Origin: Tardiphaga sp.
Lineage (GTDB): Bacteria > Pseudomonadota > Alphaproteobacteria > Rhizobiales > Xanthobacteraceae
NCBI GenBank assembly: GCA_030147505.1
Contig: JASBVG010000017.1
Coordinates: forward strand, 124,001 to 188,000
DNA: 64,000 bases
Direction: 5' to 3'
Below are positions 46,907-56,113 of this stretch, piece by piece (position 1 is the first letter of the stretch; each line of letters opens with the position of its first letter). The notes beneath the pieces were generated by a model, which had not been told where the DNA came from, did no database searches, and saw only the letters and a program-made list of their open reading frames with translations. Made by a program: the position numbers and the translations under genes.

Positions 46907-46933
46907 CGCGAGGTCAACGCATCGCGTCGGTGC

Positions 46934-47125
46934 CTAGCGATATTCGGCGAATTTCTTGTAGATCCAGCGGCGGCCGTCGTATCGTCGCCACACCTGTCCG
47001 CGCACCAGACGCCCGGTGATCGACCGCCGCGGGATCAGCACCGTCCACAAGTGCCAGACCGCGGTCCAGTCGGCGCGTGGCTTGAGTTTCAGAACTCGCA
47101 GATGATTCTGGCCCTCGGCGAACAT
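46934..47125 (-). CDS. Small basic conserved-type hypothetical protein
   Basis: 63 residues, rich in Arg, Trp and Lys (WHLWTVLIPRRSITG, RGQVWRRYDGRRWIYKKF). It reads as a genuine small protein and similar short Trp/Arg-rich proteins occur in Bradyrhizobium relatives, to my recollection. It lies alone on the minus strand after manC. No function is known; a single hydrophobic patch suggests a membrane or RNA association only as a guess. No clear ribosome site is seen. Confidence 0.5.
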   Translation of the reverse strand: MFAEGQNHLRVLKLKPRADWTAVWHLWTVLIPRRSITGRLVRGQVWRRYDGRRWIYKKFAEYR

Positions 47126-47316
47126 GGCGATCTCGGCGTTCGGATCCCCGCAGTTGTGCGCAGTACGCCGAATTGTTCAATTGCGACGTGGACTTAACCT
47201 AACCAAATAAGGTTACCGAGATGACCTTTGGTCCTGATTTCTCAAATTTAATGGATAACCGGCCGCGCGCCGCGTAAACTTCGCTGATGTGTTCCTTTGT
47301 TGCCTGAGCAATTCCG

Positions 47317-47616
47317 TTGAAAGTTTTTACCCTCGAAATCGATGGACAGCCGACCATGGTCTTCGATGCCGGTAGCATCGAGGAAGCGCGCGGCATCTGC
47401 GGGTTGCCCGAGTTTCGTGCTGATATCGGCGAGTTGAAGCGGCAAGGCAAGCCGCTGTTCGGCGATGTTGCCGTGTTCGCTGCGCGCGATGCCACGGCCA
47501 CCGAGATCGTTGCCTTCAATCGTGCCATGACGGGGGCCGGGCCATCGGACGGGCCGACCATGGCGTTTCTGGTCCCGGTCGACGGAATGGTCGTGACGAT
47601 CATCCAGCCCGAGTAG
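47317..47616 (+). CDS. Hypothetical protein with TTG start
   Basis: 99 residues from a TTG at 47317; the next ATG (47356) would drop the conserved-looking MKVFTLEIDGQPTMVF. Composition is normal for a cytoplasmic protein, with the pattern GSIEEARGICGLPEF and VPVDGMVVTIIQPE at the end. No domain recognised. It stands alone between manC and the second galE-like gene. Expression and start remain uncertain. Confidence 0.5.
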   Translation: MKVFTLEIDGQPTMVFDAGSIEEARGICGLPEFRADIGELKRQGKPLFGDVAVFAARDATATEIVAFNRAMTGAGPSDGPTMAFLVPVDGMVVTIIQPE

Positions 47617-47701
47617 ATCGCGGCGGCCGGCGGAACGGTCGTCATTCCGTCAACAGAACTTGGTTCGCTCCGAGCGAGCCGGCTACAGGATTTTCTGCGC
47701 G

Positions 47702-48697
47702 ATGGTTTTGAGGCAAGCCGTTCTGGTCACCGGTGGCGCGGGCTATATCGGTGCACATTGCTGCAAGGCCTTGTATGAGGCTGGCTATCTGCCGGTCTGC
47801 TACGACAATTTGTCGAGCGGCCACGAATCCTTCGTCAAATGGGGGCCGCTCGTCGTCGGCGATATCGCGGATGCCGGCAAGTTGACGGAGACGATGGCGG
47901 CCCATGGCGTCGTTGCCGTGATGCATTTCGCGGCCTTCAGCGCGGTTGGTGAGTCCGTCATCGATCCGCAGAAATATTACCAGAATAATCTTGCTGGCAC
48001 GCTCGCGCTGCTACAGGCCATGCGCGACACCAATGTGCTGAGGCTGGTCTTTTCCAGCACCGGTGCGGTCTACGGCCAGGCCGACAGCAAGCCGATTGCC
48101 GAGGCGGCCGCGGGCCGACCGATCAATCCCTACGGCATGAGCAAGTGGATGATCGAACAGGTGCTGGCGGATTATCGCCCCGCCTATGGGCTCAATTCGT
48201 TCAGTCTGCGTTACTTCAATGCCTGCGGCGACGACTCGGGCGGAGAGATCGGCGAGTTACGCGATCCGGAAACGCATTTGATCCCGCGCGCCATGATGGC
48301 ACTGCAGGGGCATGTGGATTTTTCCGTGTTCGGCGAGGATTACGCGACTCCGGACGGCACCGCGATCCGCGACTACATCCATGTCGCCGATCTCGCCGAA
48401 GCGCATATCCTCGCGCTGAAATGTCTGTTGAATGGACATGAGGGCGGGGCGCTCAATCTCGGGACCGGCAGCGGCTTCTCTGTGCTTCAGATTCTCAAGG
48501 CGATCGCGCAGGAGGCTGGCCGCGAGGTGCCCTACATCGTTCGCGAGCGCCGTACCGGAGATCCCGAATTCCTGGTGGCCGATCCGTCGGCAGCCTTCGA
48601 AGTGCTTGGATTTCGCCCTGTGTCATCGGATCTGGTCACCATCGTGCGGACGGCCTGGGCCTGGCATCGGAAGACGCATCCTCTCCGCGACGGCTAG
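47702..48697 (+). CDS. UDP-glucose 4-epimerase-like protein (second copy)
   Basis: 331 residues from the ATG at 47702, in frame with an earlier start that has no ribosome site. AVLVTGGAGYIGAHCCKALY, FSSTGAVYGQA, catalytic NPYGMSKWM, RYFNACGDDSGGEIGE and FGEDYATPDGTAIRDYIH. It clearly differs from GalE at 34899 (for example CCKALYEAG versus MVHALVEAG), so it is a paralogue and may act on UDP-GlcNAc or a pentose. Sequence alone does not decide. Confidence 0.88.
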   Translation: MVLRQAVLVTGGAGYIGAHCCKALYEAGYLPVCYDNLSSGHESFVKWGPLVVGDIADAGKLTETMAAHGVVAVMHFAAFSAVGESVIDPQKYYQNNLAGTLALLQAMRDTNVLRLVFSSTGAVYGQADSKPIAEAAAGRPINPYGMSKWMIEQVLADYRPAYGLNSFSLRYFNACGDDSGGEIGELRDPETHLIPRAMMALQGHVDFSVFGEDYATPDGTAIRDYIHVADLAEAHILALKCLLNGHEGGALNLGTGSGFSVLQILKAIAQEAGREVPYIVRERRTGDPEFLVADPSAAFEVLGFRPVSSDLVTIVRTAWAWHRKTHPLRDG

Positions 48698-48866
48698 CCC
48701 GAGGGATTGCAAGACGGTGGACTAGCTGGTTCTGGCGGTCGTTTTACCTGTAATTCTCTGAATCAAAACGTGTTTGAATCCTCTTTTTGCTGCATCGCCA
48801 CATTTGTGGCGTCATGTTAGGACACCCGCACGCGCTGGGATGGGCGTGATTTGGTGGGATAAAAAT

Positions 48867-49877
48867 ATGGCTTCGAGCGGTTCCAAAACAGTCGGTGGGG
48901 ATCAGGCGCGCGTATTGCGCGTTGGCGTGATCGGGGCCGGCATCATGGGGACGAATCACGGCCGCGTGCTGGCCGGGCTGCCGGGCGTCGAGATGGTCGG
49001 CATCGTCGATCCGCTGGCCGAGCACCGGACCCGTGCCGAGAATCATATCGGCTGCAAGACCTTTGCGGAACTCGATGCGCTGTTCGGGGCCGGCGTCGAT
49101 GCCGTGAGCATCGCGGCGCCGACGCATCTGCATCACGAGATCGCGCTCACCTGCATCGCCAAGGGCATCCATGTTCTCGTCGAGAAGCCGGTGGCCTCGA
49201 CGGTGGAAGAGGGACACGAGATCGTCGCTGCCGCGAAGAAGGCTGGCGTTACCCTGATGGTCGGTCATGTCGAGCGCTTCAATCCCGCAGTGGCTGCCGT
49301 CAAGAAGGCGATCGCTGGCGAGGATATTCTCTCTATCGGCATCACCCGTGTCGGCCCGTTCCCGCCGCGCATGTCCAATGTCGGCGTGGTGATCGACCTT
49401 GCGGTGCACGACATCGATCTGATCCGCTGGTTCACCGAAAGCGACATCGTCGATGTGCAGCCGCAGCTTGCCTCGGCCGTGGCCGAGCGCGAGGATATCG
49501 CGCTGTTGCAGTTCCGTACGGCTTCGGGCGTACTCGCGCACATCAACACAAATTGGCTGACGCCATTCAAGGCGCGCACGGTGACAGTGGCGACGCGCGG
49601 CAAATATGTGATGGGCGACTTGCTCACCCGGCAGGTCACCGAGTGCTTCGGGTTCAAGACCGATGGCAGCTATTCCATGCGCCATCTGCCGGTCGGCCAG
49701 GACGAGCCGCTGCGCGCCGAACTCAACGCTTTCCTTGATGCCGTGCGTACCGGTGGCGTGCCGGCCGTGACGGGCGAGGAAGGCGTCGCCTCGCTCGAAA
49801 TCGCGATCCAATGTCTGGAGGCGCCGAAGACACCGGCCGCCACGGCACTACGCGTGGCGCACAAGATTGCCGGCTAG
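48867..49877 (+). CDS. Gfo/Idh/MocA-family dehydrogenase (WbpB/WlbA-like)
   Basis: 336 residues from the ATG at 48867. NAD-binding RVGVIGAGIMGTNHGRVL; the Glu-Lys-Pro signature HVLVEKPVAST; GHVERFNPAV; and DLAVHDIDLIRW. Such proteins next to a DegT aminotransferase oxidise UDP-GlcNAc(A) at C3 before transamination, as in WbpB/WbpE. The substrate is inferred from the neighbour 75 bases downstream. Confidence 0.82.
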   Translation: MASSGSKTVGGDQARVLRVGVIGAGIMGTNHGRVLAGLPGVEMVGIVDPLAEHRTRAENHIGCKTFAELDALFGAGVDAVSIAAPTHLHHEIALTCIAKGIHVLVEKPVASTVEEGHEIVAAAKKAGVTLMVGHVERFNPAVAAVKKAIAGEDILSIGITRVGPFPPRMSNVGVVIDLAVHDIDLIRWFTESDIVDVQPQLASAVAEREDIALLQFRTASGVLAHINTNWLTPFKARTVTVATRGKYVMGDLLTRQVTECFGFKTDGSYSMRHLPVGQDEPLRAELNAFLDAVRTGGVPAVTGEEGVASLEIAIQCLEAPKTPAATALRVAHKIAG

Positions 49878-49952
49878 TGCCGCACCCATCTCCGGCGCCC
49901 CATGGGCGCCGGCTTCGATTCAACGATCTCTTCCTTACTCGCAGGCCCCGCA

Positions 49953-51092
49953 ATGAACCAGCACACCCCCGTTCCCTTCATCGACCTCAATGCCCAGCGC
50001 CAGCGTCTGGGATCGTCGGTCGACGAAGCCGTCACCCGGGTGCTCAATCACTGCCAGTTCATCAACGGCCCGGAAGTCACGAAACTCGAGGCCAAGCTTG
50101 CCGAATATTGCGGCGCCAAGCATGTGATCAGCTGCGCCAGCGGCACCGATGCGCTGATGATGGTGCTGATGGCCAGGCAGATCGGCCCTGGCGATGCCGT
50201 GCTGTGTCCGTCCTTCACTTTCTGTGCGACAGGCGAGGCGGTGGCGCTGGTCGGCGCCTCACCTGTCTTCGTCGATGTCGATGAAACCACCTTCAATATC
50301 AGCGTGGAATCGATCAAGCATGGCGTTGCCGCCGCGAAGAAGGCTGGTCTCAAGCCGCGGGCCATCATTCCGGTCGATCTGTTCGGCCAGCCCGCCGATC
50401 TCGATGCGGTGGTCGCGATTGCCGAAGCCGAGGGCATGTTCGTGCTCGAAGACGCCGCGCAGGCGTTCGGCGCGACCTACAAGGGCAAGCGTATCGGCAC
50501 CTCGGCGCTTGCCACCACCACCAGTTTCTTCCCGGCCAAGCCGCTCGGCTGCTTCGGCGATGGCGGCGCGATCTTCACTGATGACGATCAGCTCGCCGAT
50601 ACCCTGCGCAGCATCCGCATCCACGGCCAGGGCTCCGACAAATACGACAATGTCCGTCTCGGCATCACGGGACGCCTCGACACCATCCAGGCAGCGGTTC
50701 TGCTCGAAAAGCTGAAGATCTTCGACGACGAAATCGCCGCCCGCAACAAGGTCGCCGATCGCTACGCCCGCAGCCTCGGCAATCTCGTCGGCGTGCCACG
50801 CGTCGCCGACGGCAATACGTCGATCTGGGCTTGCTATACGATCCGTCTGCCCAAGGGCACCGATCGCGACGCCTTCGCCGCGGCGCTGAAGGAACAGGGC
50901 GTGCCGACGGCCATCTATTACGCGAAGTCGATGCATATGCAGACCGCGTACAAGGACTATCCCGTCGTCGATGGCGGCCTGCCGGTCTGCGAGGCACTGT
51001 CGGCCGACGTCATCAGCCTGCCGGTGCACGCCTATCTCGACGAGGCCGCCCAGGACCGTGTCATTCAGGCGGTGCGCGACGCGCTGGCTTGA
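49953..51092 (+). CDS. DegT/DnrJ/EryC1/StrS-family sugar aminotransferase (WbpE-like)
   Basis: 379 residues from the ATG at 49953. PFIDLNAQ start; ASGTDALMM phosphate-binding loop; LEDAAQAFGATYKGKR; PLP Lys196 in SFFPAKPLGCFGDGG; IRIHGQGSDKYDNVRLG. Transfers an amino group to a keto-sugar nucleotide to make an amino-sugar for LPS or O-antigen. With the dehydrogenase before it, it resembles the UDP-GlcNAc3NAcA route, but no acetyltransferase (WbpD-like) lies beside them. Confidence 0.92.
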   Translation: MNQHTPVPFIDLNAQRQRLGSSVDEAVTRVLNHCQFINGPEVTKLEAKLAEYCGAKHVISCASGTDALMMVLMARQIGPGDAVLCPSFTFCATGEAVALVGASPVFVDVDETTFNISVESIKHGVAAAKKAGLKPRAIIPVDLFGQPADLDAVVAIAEAEGMFVLEDAAQAFGATYKGKRIGTSALATTTSFFPAKPLGCFGDGGAIFTDDDQLADTLRSIRIHGQGSDKYDNVRLGITGRLDTIQAAVLLEKLKIFDDEIAARNKVADRYARSLGNLVGVPRVADGNTSIWACYTIRLPKGTDRDAFAAALKEQGVPTAIYYAKSMHMQTAYKDYPVVDGGLPVCEALSADVISLPVHAYLDEAAQDRVIQAVRDALA

Positions 51093-51121
51093 GGCTCGCC
51101 ATTTCGTTTTGCATCCACTGA

Positions 51122-51246
51122 CTGTCGTCGCCCGCGCTGGCGCGCAATTGCGCGCTTGGAGCGGGCGATCCAGTATCGGGCGTTCCCTGTGTAACGCACA
51201 GCCACCTGTGTATACTGCGTCACCCGGTCAAGCCGGGTGACGACAA
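51122..51246. repeat. REP/BIME-like palindromic pair (type B, second copy)
   Basis: Left part tcgtcgcccgc ... gcgggcgatcc around a gcgcaattgcgc core; right part tcacccggtca/gccgggtgacgac. Fills most of the 181-base gap between the aminotransferase gene and murJ and shares the 'cacccggtca' half with 10747-10834. Confidence 0.7.
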
Positions 51247-51273
51247 CAGAATTCGGGGCAGTAAACTCATCTG

Positions 51274-52806
51274 ATGCTGGGGCGCATTTTCACCGTCGGC
51301 GGATATACGTTGCTTTCGCGGATCACCGGATTCGCGCGCGACATCATGCTCGCTGCCATCCTCGGCGCCGGGCCCGTGGCAGATGCATTCTTCGTCGCCC
51401 TGCGGCTGCCCAATCATTTCCGTGCCATCTTCGCCGAGGGCGCCTTCAACGCCGCCTTCGTGCCGGCCTATGCCCATGTGAGCGGGAAGGGCGGTCAGGA
51501 TGCCGGGCATCTGTTCGCCGATCGAATTTTTACACTGCTGTTCGCCTCGCAGGTGGTGCTGTTGGTCCTCGCCATCGTGTTCATGCCGCAGGCCATGAGC
51601 CTTTTGGCGCCGGGCTTCACCGACGATCCCGCACAGCGCGCGCTAGCGATCGAGCTGACACGCATCACCTTCCCATATCTCCTCCTGATCACGCTGGTGA
51701 CGCTCTATGGCGGCATGCTGAATGTGATGCAGCGCTTTGCCAGCGCGGCCGCAGCGTCGATCTTCCTCAATATCTCGATGATGGCGACACTGGCGCTCGC
51801 CGCGTTCTTCCCGAGTGCCGGCCACGCCGCCGCCTGGGGCGTGCTGATCTCCGGCGTCCTGCAATATCTCCTGCTGGCCGGCGACCTGCAGCGCCATGGC
51901 GGCCTGCCGCGCTTTGCGCCGCTGCGGCTGGACGAGGACATCCGCGGCTTCTTCCGTGCGCTCGGCCCGGCGACGCTCGGCTCCATGGGCACGCAAGTGG
52001 CATTGTTCGCCGATACGATCATCGCGACCTTTCTGCCAGTCGGCGCGCTGTCGGCGCTGTACTATGCCGATCGTCTCAACCAGCTTCCCATCGGCGTCAT
52101 CGGCATTGCCATCGGCACCGTCCTGCTGCCGGAAATGTCGCGGCGGATGGCGGCGAACGACCACCTCGGTGCCATGGGCGCTCAGCGTCGGGCTTTCCTG
52201 TTTACGCTGCTGTTCTCGCTGCCCTTCGTCGCCGCATTTCTGGTGGTACCCGATGTCATCATGCGTGCGATGTTCGCACGTGGTGCCTTCAGCAAGGCCG
52301 ATGCCGCGGTTGCGGCGGCAACGCTGGCCGCTTACGCCATCGCGCTGATCCCCTTTGTGATGATCCGCAGCGCCGTCGCGACCTTCAACGCCCGCAAGGA
52401 CACCACCACGCCGATGATCGCGGCGCTGACCGGCATCGCCGTGAATGTCGTGCTCAAGATCATGCTGATGGGCTCGCTGGCGCAGATCGGTCTCGCGCTC
52501 GGCACGGCGGCGGGCGCGTGGATCAATCTTCTGCTCGTGATCTTCTTTGCTACGCGTGCCGGTTATCTCGAATTCGAGCGCTCTTTCCTGATCGCGCTTG
52601 GGAAGTTTATCGTCGCCGGTATTGTTTTGGCTGCTGCATTGTGGGGCACGGCGCGGGTGGCCGCGACGCATTTGGCCGACGTCACCACGCTCCGCGACGA
52701 AGCGACGCTGGGTATTCTCATCATTGTGACTTTCGTCGTCTATTGCATCTCGATTCTGGCGCTGTTCGGCCAAAGCTGGCTGCGCAATCTGGTGCGCGCG
52801 CGCTAG
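51274..52806 (+). CDS. murJ: Lipid II flippase
   Basis: 510 residues with about 14 membrane helices (MATE-like MVF fold). Hallmarks: GGYTLLSRITGFARDIMLAA, LRLPNHFRAIFAEGAFNAAFVP, and RSAVATFNARKDTTTPM. Flips lipid II to the periplasmic side for peptidoglycan synthesis. Follows the sugar aminotransferase and a palindromic repeat. Normal length and all conserved N-terminal residues present. Confidence 0.95.
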   Translation: MLGRIFTVGGYTLLSRITGFARDIMLAAILGAGPVADAFFVALRLPNHFRAIFAEGAFNAAFVPAYAHVSGKGGQDAGHLFADRIFTLLFASQVVLLVLAIVFMPQAMSLLAPGFTDDPAQRALAIELTRITFPYLLLITLVTLYGGMLNVMQRFASAAAASIFLNISMMATLALAAFFPSAGHAAAWGVLISGVLQYLLLAGDLQRHGGLPRFAPLRLDEDIRGFFRALGPATLGSMGTQVALFADTIIATFLPVGALSALYYADRLNQLPIGVIGIAIGTVLLPEMSRRMAANDHLGAMGAQRRAFLFTLLFSLPFVAAFLVVPDVIMRAMFARGAFSKADAAVAAATLAAYAIALIPFVMIRSAVATFNARKDTTTPMIAALTGIAVNVVLKIMLMGSLAQIGLALGTAAGAWINLLLVIFFATRAGYLEFERSFLIALGKFIVAGIVLAAALWGTARVAATHLADVTTLRDEATLGILIIVTFVVYCISILALFGQSWLRNLVRAR

Positions 52807-52907
52807 CTCGCGCAACCGTGTCCCGGGCTCCGCTTTGATGCTGCGCCGCCCACTTGCCGCTCTCCCTCCGCTGTGTAGACTGTTTCTAAATTGCAGTCGG
52901 AGGACCA

Positions 52908-55205
52908 ATGGCTCCCATCAAGTTCGGTGTCGGACAAAGCGTCCTGCGCAAGGAAGACGATGCCCTGATCCGCGGCCGTGGCCGCTATACCGACGATCAT
53001 GCGCCCGCGACGCTCCACGCTCTCGTGTTACGCTCGCCTCATGCCCACGCCACCTTCACACTTGATGCCTCGAAGGCGCGCGGTCTCCCCGGCGTTGCAG
53101 CAATCTTGACCGCGGAAGACACAAGGGATCTCGGCGGTCTCCCGTGCCTGTTCAATCTTGAAGATCACCCTTTTACCGGTCCGGACTATCCGATCCTTGC
53201 TGCGAAGGAAGTGCGCCATGTCGGTGACGCCATCGCCTTTGTCGTTGCCGAGACGGTGGAGCAGGCGCGTGATGCCATCGAGGCGATTGAGGTCGAATGG
53301 ACAACGCTGCCATCGGTCAATGGCGTCGTGAATGCCGTCGCCAAGGGTGCGCCGCAGGTCTGGGACAAGCATGCCGGCAATGTATTGTTCGACGTGCCGA
53401 TCGGCGACAAGAAAAAGGTCGATGAGATTTTCGCCAAGGCGCCCGTGACAGCCGAAGTGAAGATCGTCAATCCGCGCGTGGTCATCAATTACATGGAGAC
53501 CCGCGCGGCGATCTGCGAATACGACGCCAAGCGCGATCACATGACGCTGACCATCGGCAGTCAGGGCAGCCATCGCCTCCGCGACATCCTCTGCGACAAT
53601 GTCCTGAAGATGCCCAAAGACAAGATGCGCGTGATCTGCCCCGATGTCGGCGGCGGTTTCGGTACGCGGCTGTTTCCCTATCGCGAATATGCGCTGGTGG
53701 CCTTTGCAGCCAGGAAGCTCGGCAAGAACGTGAAGTGGGCCGCCGATCGCACCGATCATTTCCTCGGCGATGCCCAGGGTCGCGACAACGTTACGACAGC
53801 CCGCATGGCGCTGAGCGAGGACGGCAAGTTCCTCGCCATGGACGTCGATCTGATGGCCGATATGGGGGCCTATCTGTCGACCTTCGGTCCCTACATTCCT
53901 CATGGCGGCGCCGGCATGCTGCCGGGCCTCTACGACATCCAGGCTTTCCACTGCCGCGTCCGGACCATCTTCACCAATTCGGTGCCGGTGGATGCCTATC
54001 GCGGCGCTGGCCGTCCCGAAGCGGCCTATGTCGTTGAGCGTTTGGTCGATCAGTGCGCGCGCAAACTCGGCATGTCGCCGGATGCGATCCGTCGCAAGAA
54101 TTTCATTTCGCCGAAGGCGATGCCGTACACCACGGCAACGGGCAAGGTCTATGACAGCGGCGATTTCACCGCGCATATGAAGCGCGCGATGGATGTCGCG
54201 GGCTGGAAGGAGTTTCCGAAGCGCGCCAAGGCTGCCAAGAAGGACGGCCTCGTTCGTGGCATCGGCATGGCCACCTATGTGGAAGTCTGCGGTACGATGG
54301 GTGACGAGACAGCGAATGTCGCCCTCGGCGCCGATGGCGACATCACCATCCTGATCGGCACCCAGTCGACCGGACAGGGCCATCACACGGCCTATGCGCA
54401 GATCGTGGCCGAACAGTTCGGCGTCGCGCCGGAGCGGATACATATCATCCAGGGTGATACAGCGAAGGTCGCCACAGGTCTTGGCACCGGCGGCTCTGCC
54501 TCGATTCCGTCCGGCGGTGTCAGCGTGCAGCGCGCGACGAAGCAGCTCGGCATCAATCTGAAAGAACTTGCGGCAGACGCGCTGGAGACCAGCGCCTCCG
54601 ATCTTGAAATCGACGGCGGTGTCGTGCGCATCGCCGGCACCGATCGTTCGGTGTCCTTCGCCGATCTCGCCAAGAAGGCCGACCCGTCCAAGCTGAACGC
54701 CAGCGAAACCTTCAGCAGCGCCGATGGCACATTCCCTAATGGCACGCATGCGGTGGAAGTTGAGATCGATCCGTCCACCGGCAAGATTCGCATCGTCAAT
54801 TACGTCATCGTCGATGATTTCGGCGTCACGCTGAACCCACTGCTGCTTGCGGGCCAGGTCCATGGCGGCACCATGCAGGGCATCGGCCAGGCGCTGATGG
54901 AGCAGGCGGTCTATGATCCCCACGACGGCCAGCTCGTCACCGGCACCTTCATGGACTACGCGCTGCCACGTGCGGCGGATGGTGCCGCTTTCTCGTTCGA
55001 GACGCACAACATCCCCTGCACGACAAACCCGATGGGCGTGAAGGGCGCAGGCGAGGCTGGCGCGATCGGCTCGTGCCCAGCCATCATGAACGCGATCATC
55101 GAAGGCCTGCATCGCGAATACAGGATCGATCATATCGACATGCCCGCCAACCCCGAGCGTGTCTGGATGGCGATCCGCGAGCACGAGCGCCTTCATACCC
55201 TCTGA
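52908..55205 (+). CDS. Molybdenum hydroxylase large subunit (xanthine dehydrogenase/CoxL family)
   Basis: 765 residues. Domain order is that of Mo-binding subunits: IRGRGRYTDDHAPATLHA, VRHVGDAIAFVVAET, molybdopterin loops GGGFGTRLFPYREYA and AYRGAGRPE (363-371), GIGQALMEQ, and the catalytic Glu716 in VKGAGEAGA. The loop is AYRGAGR, not the AYRCSFR of form I CO dehydrogenase, so it oxidises another substrate (aldehyde, N-heterocycle or aromatic). No FeS (CoxS) or FAD (CoxM) subunit gene adjoins it. A cytochrome c' gene follows, suggesting a different electron acceptor, by inference. Confidence 0.9.
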   Translation: MAPIKFGVGQSVLRKEDDALIRGRGRYTDDHAPATLHALVLRSPHAHATFTLDASKARGLPGVAAILTAEDTRDLGGLPCLFNLEDHPFTGPDYPILAAKEVRHVGDAIAFVVAETVEQARDAIEAIEVEWTTLPSVNGVVNAVAKGAPQVWDKHAGNVLFDVPIGDKKKVDEIFAKAPVTAEVKIVNPRVVINYMETRAAICEYDAKRDHMTLTIGSQGSHRLRDILCDNVLKMPKDKMRVICPDVGGGFGTRLFPYREYALVAFAARKLGKNVKWAADRTDHFLGDAQGRDNVTTARMALSEDGKFLAMDVDLMADMGAYLSTFGPYIPHGGAGMLPGLYDIQAFHCRVRTIFTNSVPVDAYRGAGRPEAAYVVERLVDQCARKLGMSPDAIRRKNFISPKAMPYTTATGKVYDSGDFTAHMKRAMDVAGWKEFPKRAKAAKKDGLVRGIGMATYVEVCGTMGDETANVALGADGDITILIGTQSTGQGHHTAYAQIVAEQFGVAPERIHIIQGDTAKVATGLGTGGSASIPSGGVSVQRATKQLGINLKELAADALETSASDLEIDGGVVRIAGTDRSVSFADLAKKADPSKLNASETFSSADGTFPNGTHAVEVEIDPSTGKIRIVNYVIVDDFGVTLNPLLLAGQVHGGTMQGIGQALMEQAVYDPHDGQLVTGTFMDYALPRAADGAAFSFETHNIPCTTNPMGVKGAGEAGAIGSCPAIMNAIIEGLHREYRIDHIDMPANPERVWMAIREHERLHTL

Positions 55206-55305
55206 AAGCTGTCGCACCGCCCGCGCCGGAATAGCCGGCGTCAGGCGGGGTTCACACGAATAATGCACATTAGTCCTAGTTGAATTCCAAAGAAGGAAGG
55301 TCTTG

Positions 55306-55752
55306 ATGAAATACGCATTTCTCGTCGCCGGCGCCCTTGTGCTCGGGATCGGCGCCGTTTCGGCCCAGCAGGATATCGTCAAGGACCGCCAGACACAGAT
55401 GAAGGCCACCGGCCGCGCGCTCGGCGGCACGCTGAGCGCCATGGCCAAGGGCGACAAGCCTTACGATCAGGCCGCCGTGGATGCCGCCTTCACGACCCTG
55501 ACCGAAACTGCGACCAAGCTGCCGGCTCTGTTTCCGGACAGCACCAAGGGCCTAAAGGAAGGCAACGAATATTCGGCCTCGCCGAAAGTGTGGGACGACA
55601 AGGCTGGCTTCGCCTCGCATATCGACAGCTTCAGCAAGGCGGTGGCAGACACCAGGGCCAAGGTGAAGGATCTCGACAGCCTCAAGGCCAATGTCGGCGC
55701 CATCGGCAAGCAGTGCGGCGCCTGCCACGAGATCTATCGGCTGAAGAGCTGA
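55306..55752 (+). CDS. Cytochrome c' family protein
   Basis: 148 residues from the ATG at 55306. Signal peptide MKYAFLVAGALVLGIGA, cut after VSAQ; four-helix mature protein with DRQTQMKATGRALGG at the start and a C-terminal haem site CGACH (the c' layout), after AKVKDLDSLKANVGAIGK. Periplasmic. Lies 100 bases after the Mo enzyme gene and may take its electrons or bind NO. Converges on the toxin gene with 16 bases between. Confidence 0.9.
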   Translation: MKYAFLVAGALVLGIGAVSAQQDIVKDRQTQMKATGRALGGTLSAMAKGDKPYDQAAVDAAFTTLTETATKLPALFPDSTKGLKEGNEYSASPKVWDDKAGFASHIDSFSKAVADTRAKVKDLDSLKANVGAIGKQCGACHEIYRLKS

Positions 55753-55768
55753 GTTTGCTGCGTTCGGG

Positions 55769-56113
55769 TCAGTTGTGGATCGACAAGATCGTCTGTAGCT
55801 GACCCATCACCGTTCGCATCGCAGGTTTGGCGATTTTGCCAATGAGTTCGGCGTAACGAGTTTCGATGGTTGCGATCTTGAATGGGCGCACGACGGATGG
55901 AACGGGCAATCCGCTGCGCTCGTGGTTCGTAATGGCAACGTCGCCTTGCCAAGGACGATTTTCAGCGGACGTGATCATCACGACCCAGAGAAGGGCACCT
56001 GTTTCGCCGATGGGGCCGGATGAAACGACAAGCGCGGGGCGACGTTGCCTCGTATCCTTGTCAGTATAAGGAAACGGGACGCGGACGATGTCGCCTTGCT
56101 CAAAGTCCGCCAT
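55769..56113 (-). CDS. MazF/PemK-family toxin
   Basis: 114 residues. PemK fold: FEQGDIVRVPFPYTDKDTRQ, RRPALVVSSGPI, SGLPVPSVVRPFKIATIE, ending in IGKIAKPAMRTVM. Homologues are sequence-specific mRNA endoribonucleases held inactive by the partner. Overlaps the antitoxin gene by 14 bases. Sits between the two cytochrome genes, on the opposite strand. Confidence 0.88.
   Translation of the reverse strand: MADFEQGDIVRVPFPYTDKDTRQRRPALVVSSGPIGETGALLWVVMITSAENRPWQGDVAITNHERSGLPVPSVVRPFKIATIETRYAELIGKIAKPAMRTVMGQLQTILSIHN

Noticed and set aside
47195-47215. Small inverted repeat TAACCT ... AGGTTA as a terminator or operator
   Set aside because: Only six pairs with a 9-base loop and no T-run; likely chance.
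53028-55457. 809-codon open frame opposite the molybdenum hydroxylase gene
   Set aside because: Antisense shadow of a clearly conserved enzyme; composition is low-complexity and no motif is seen.
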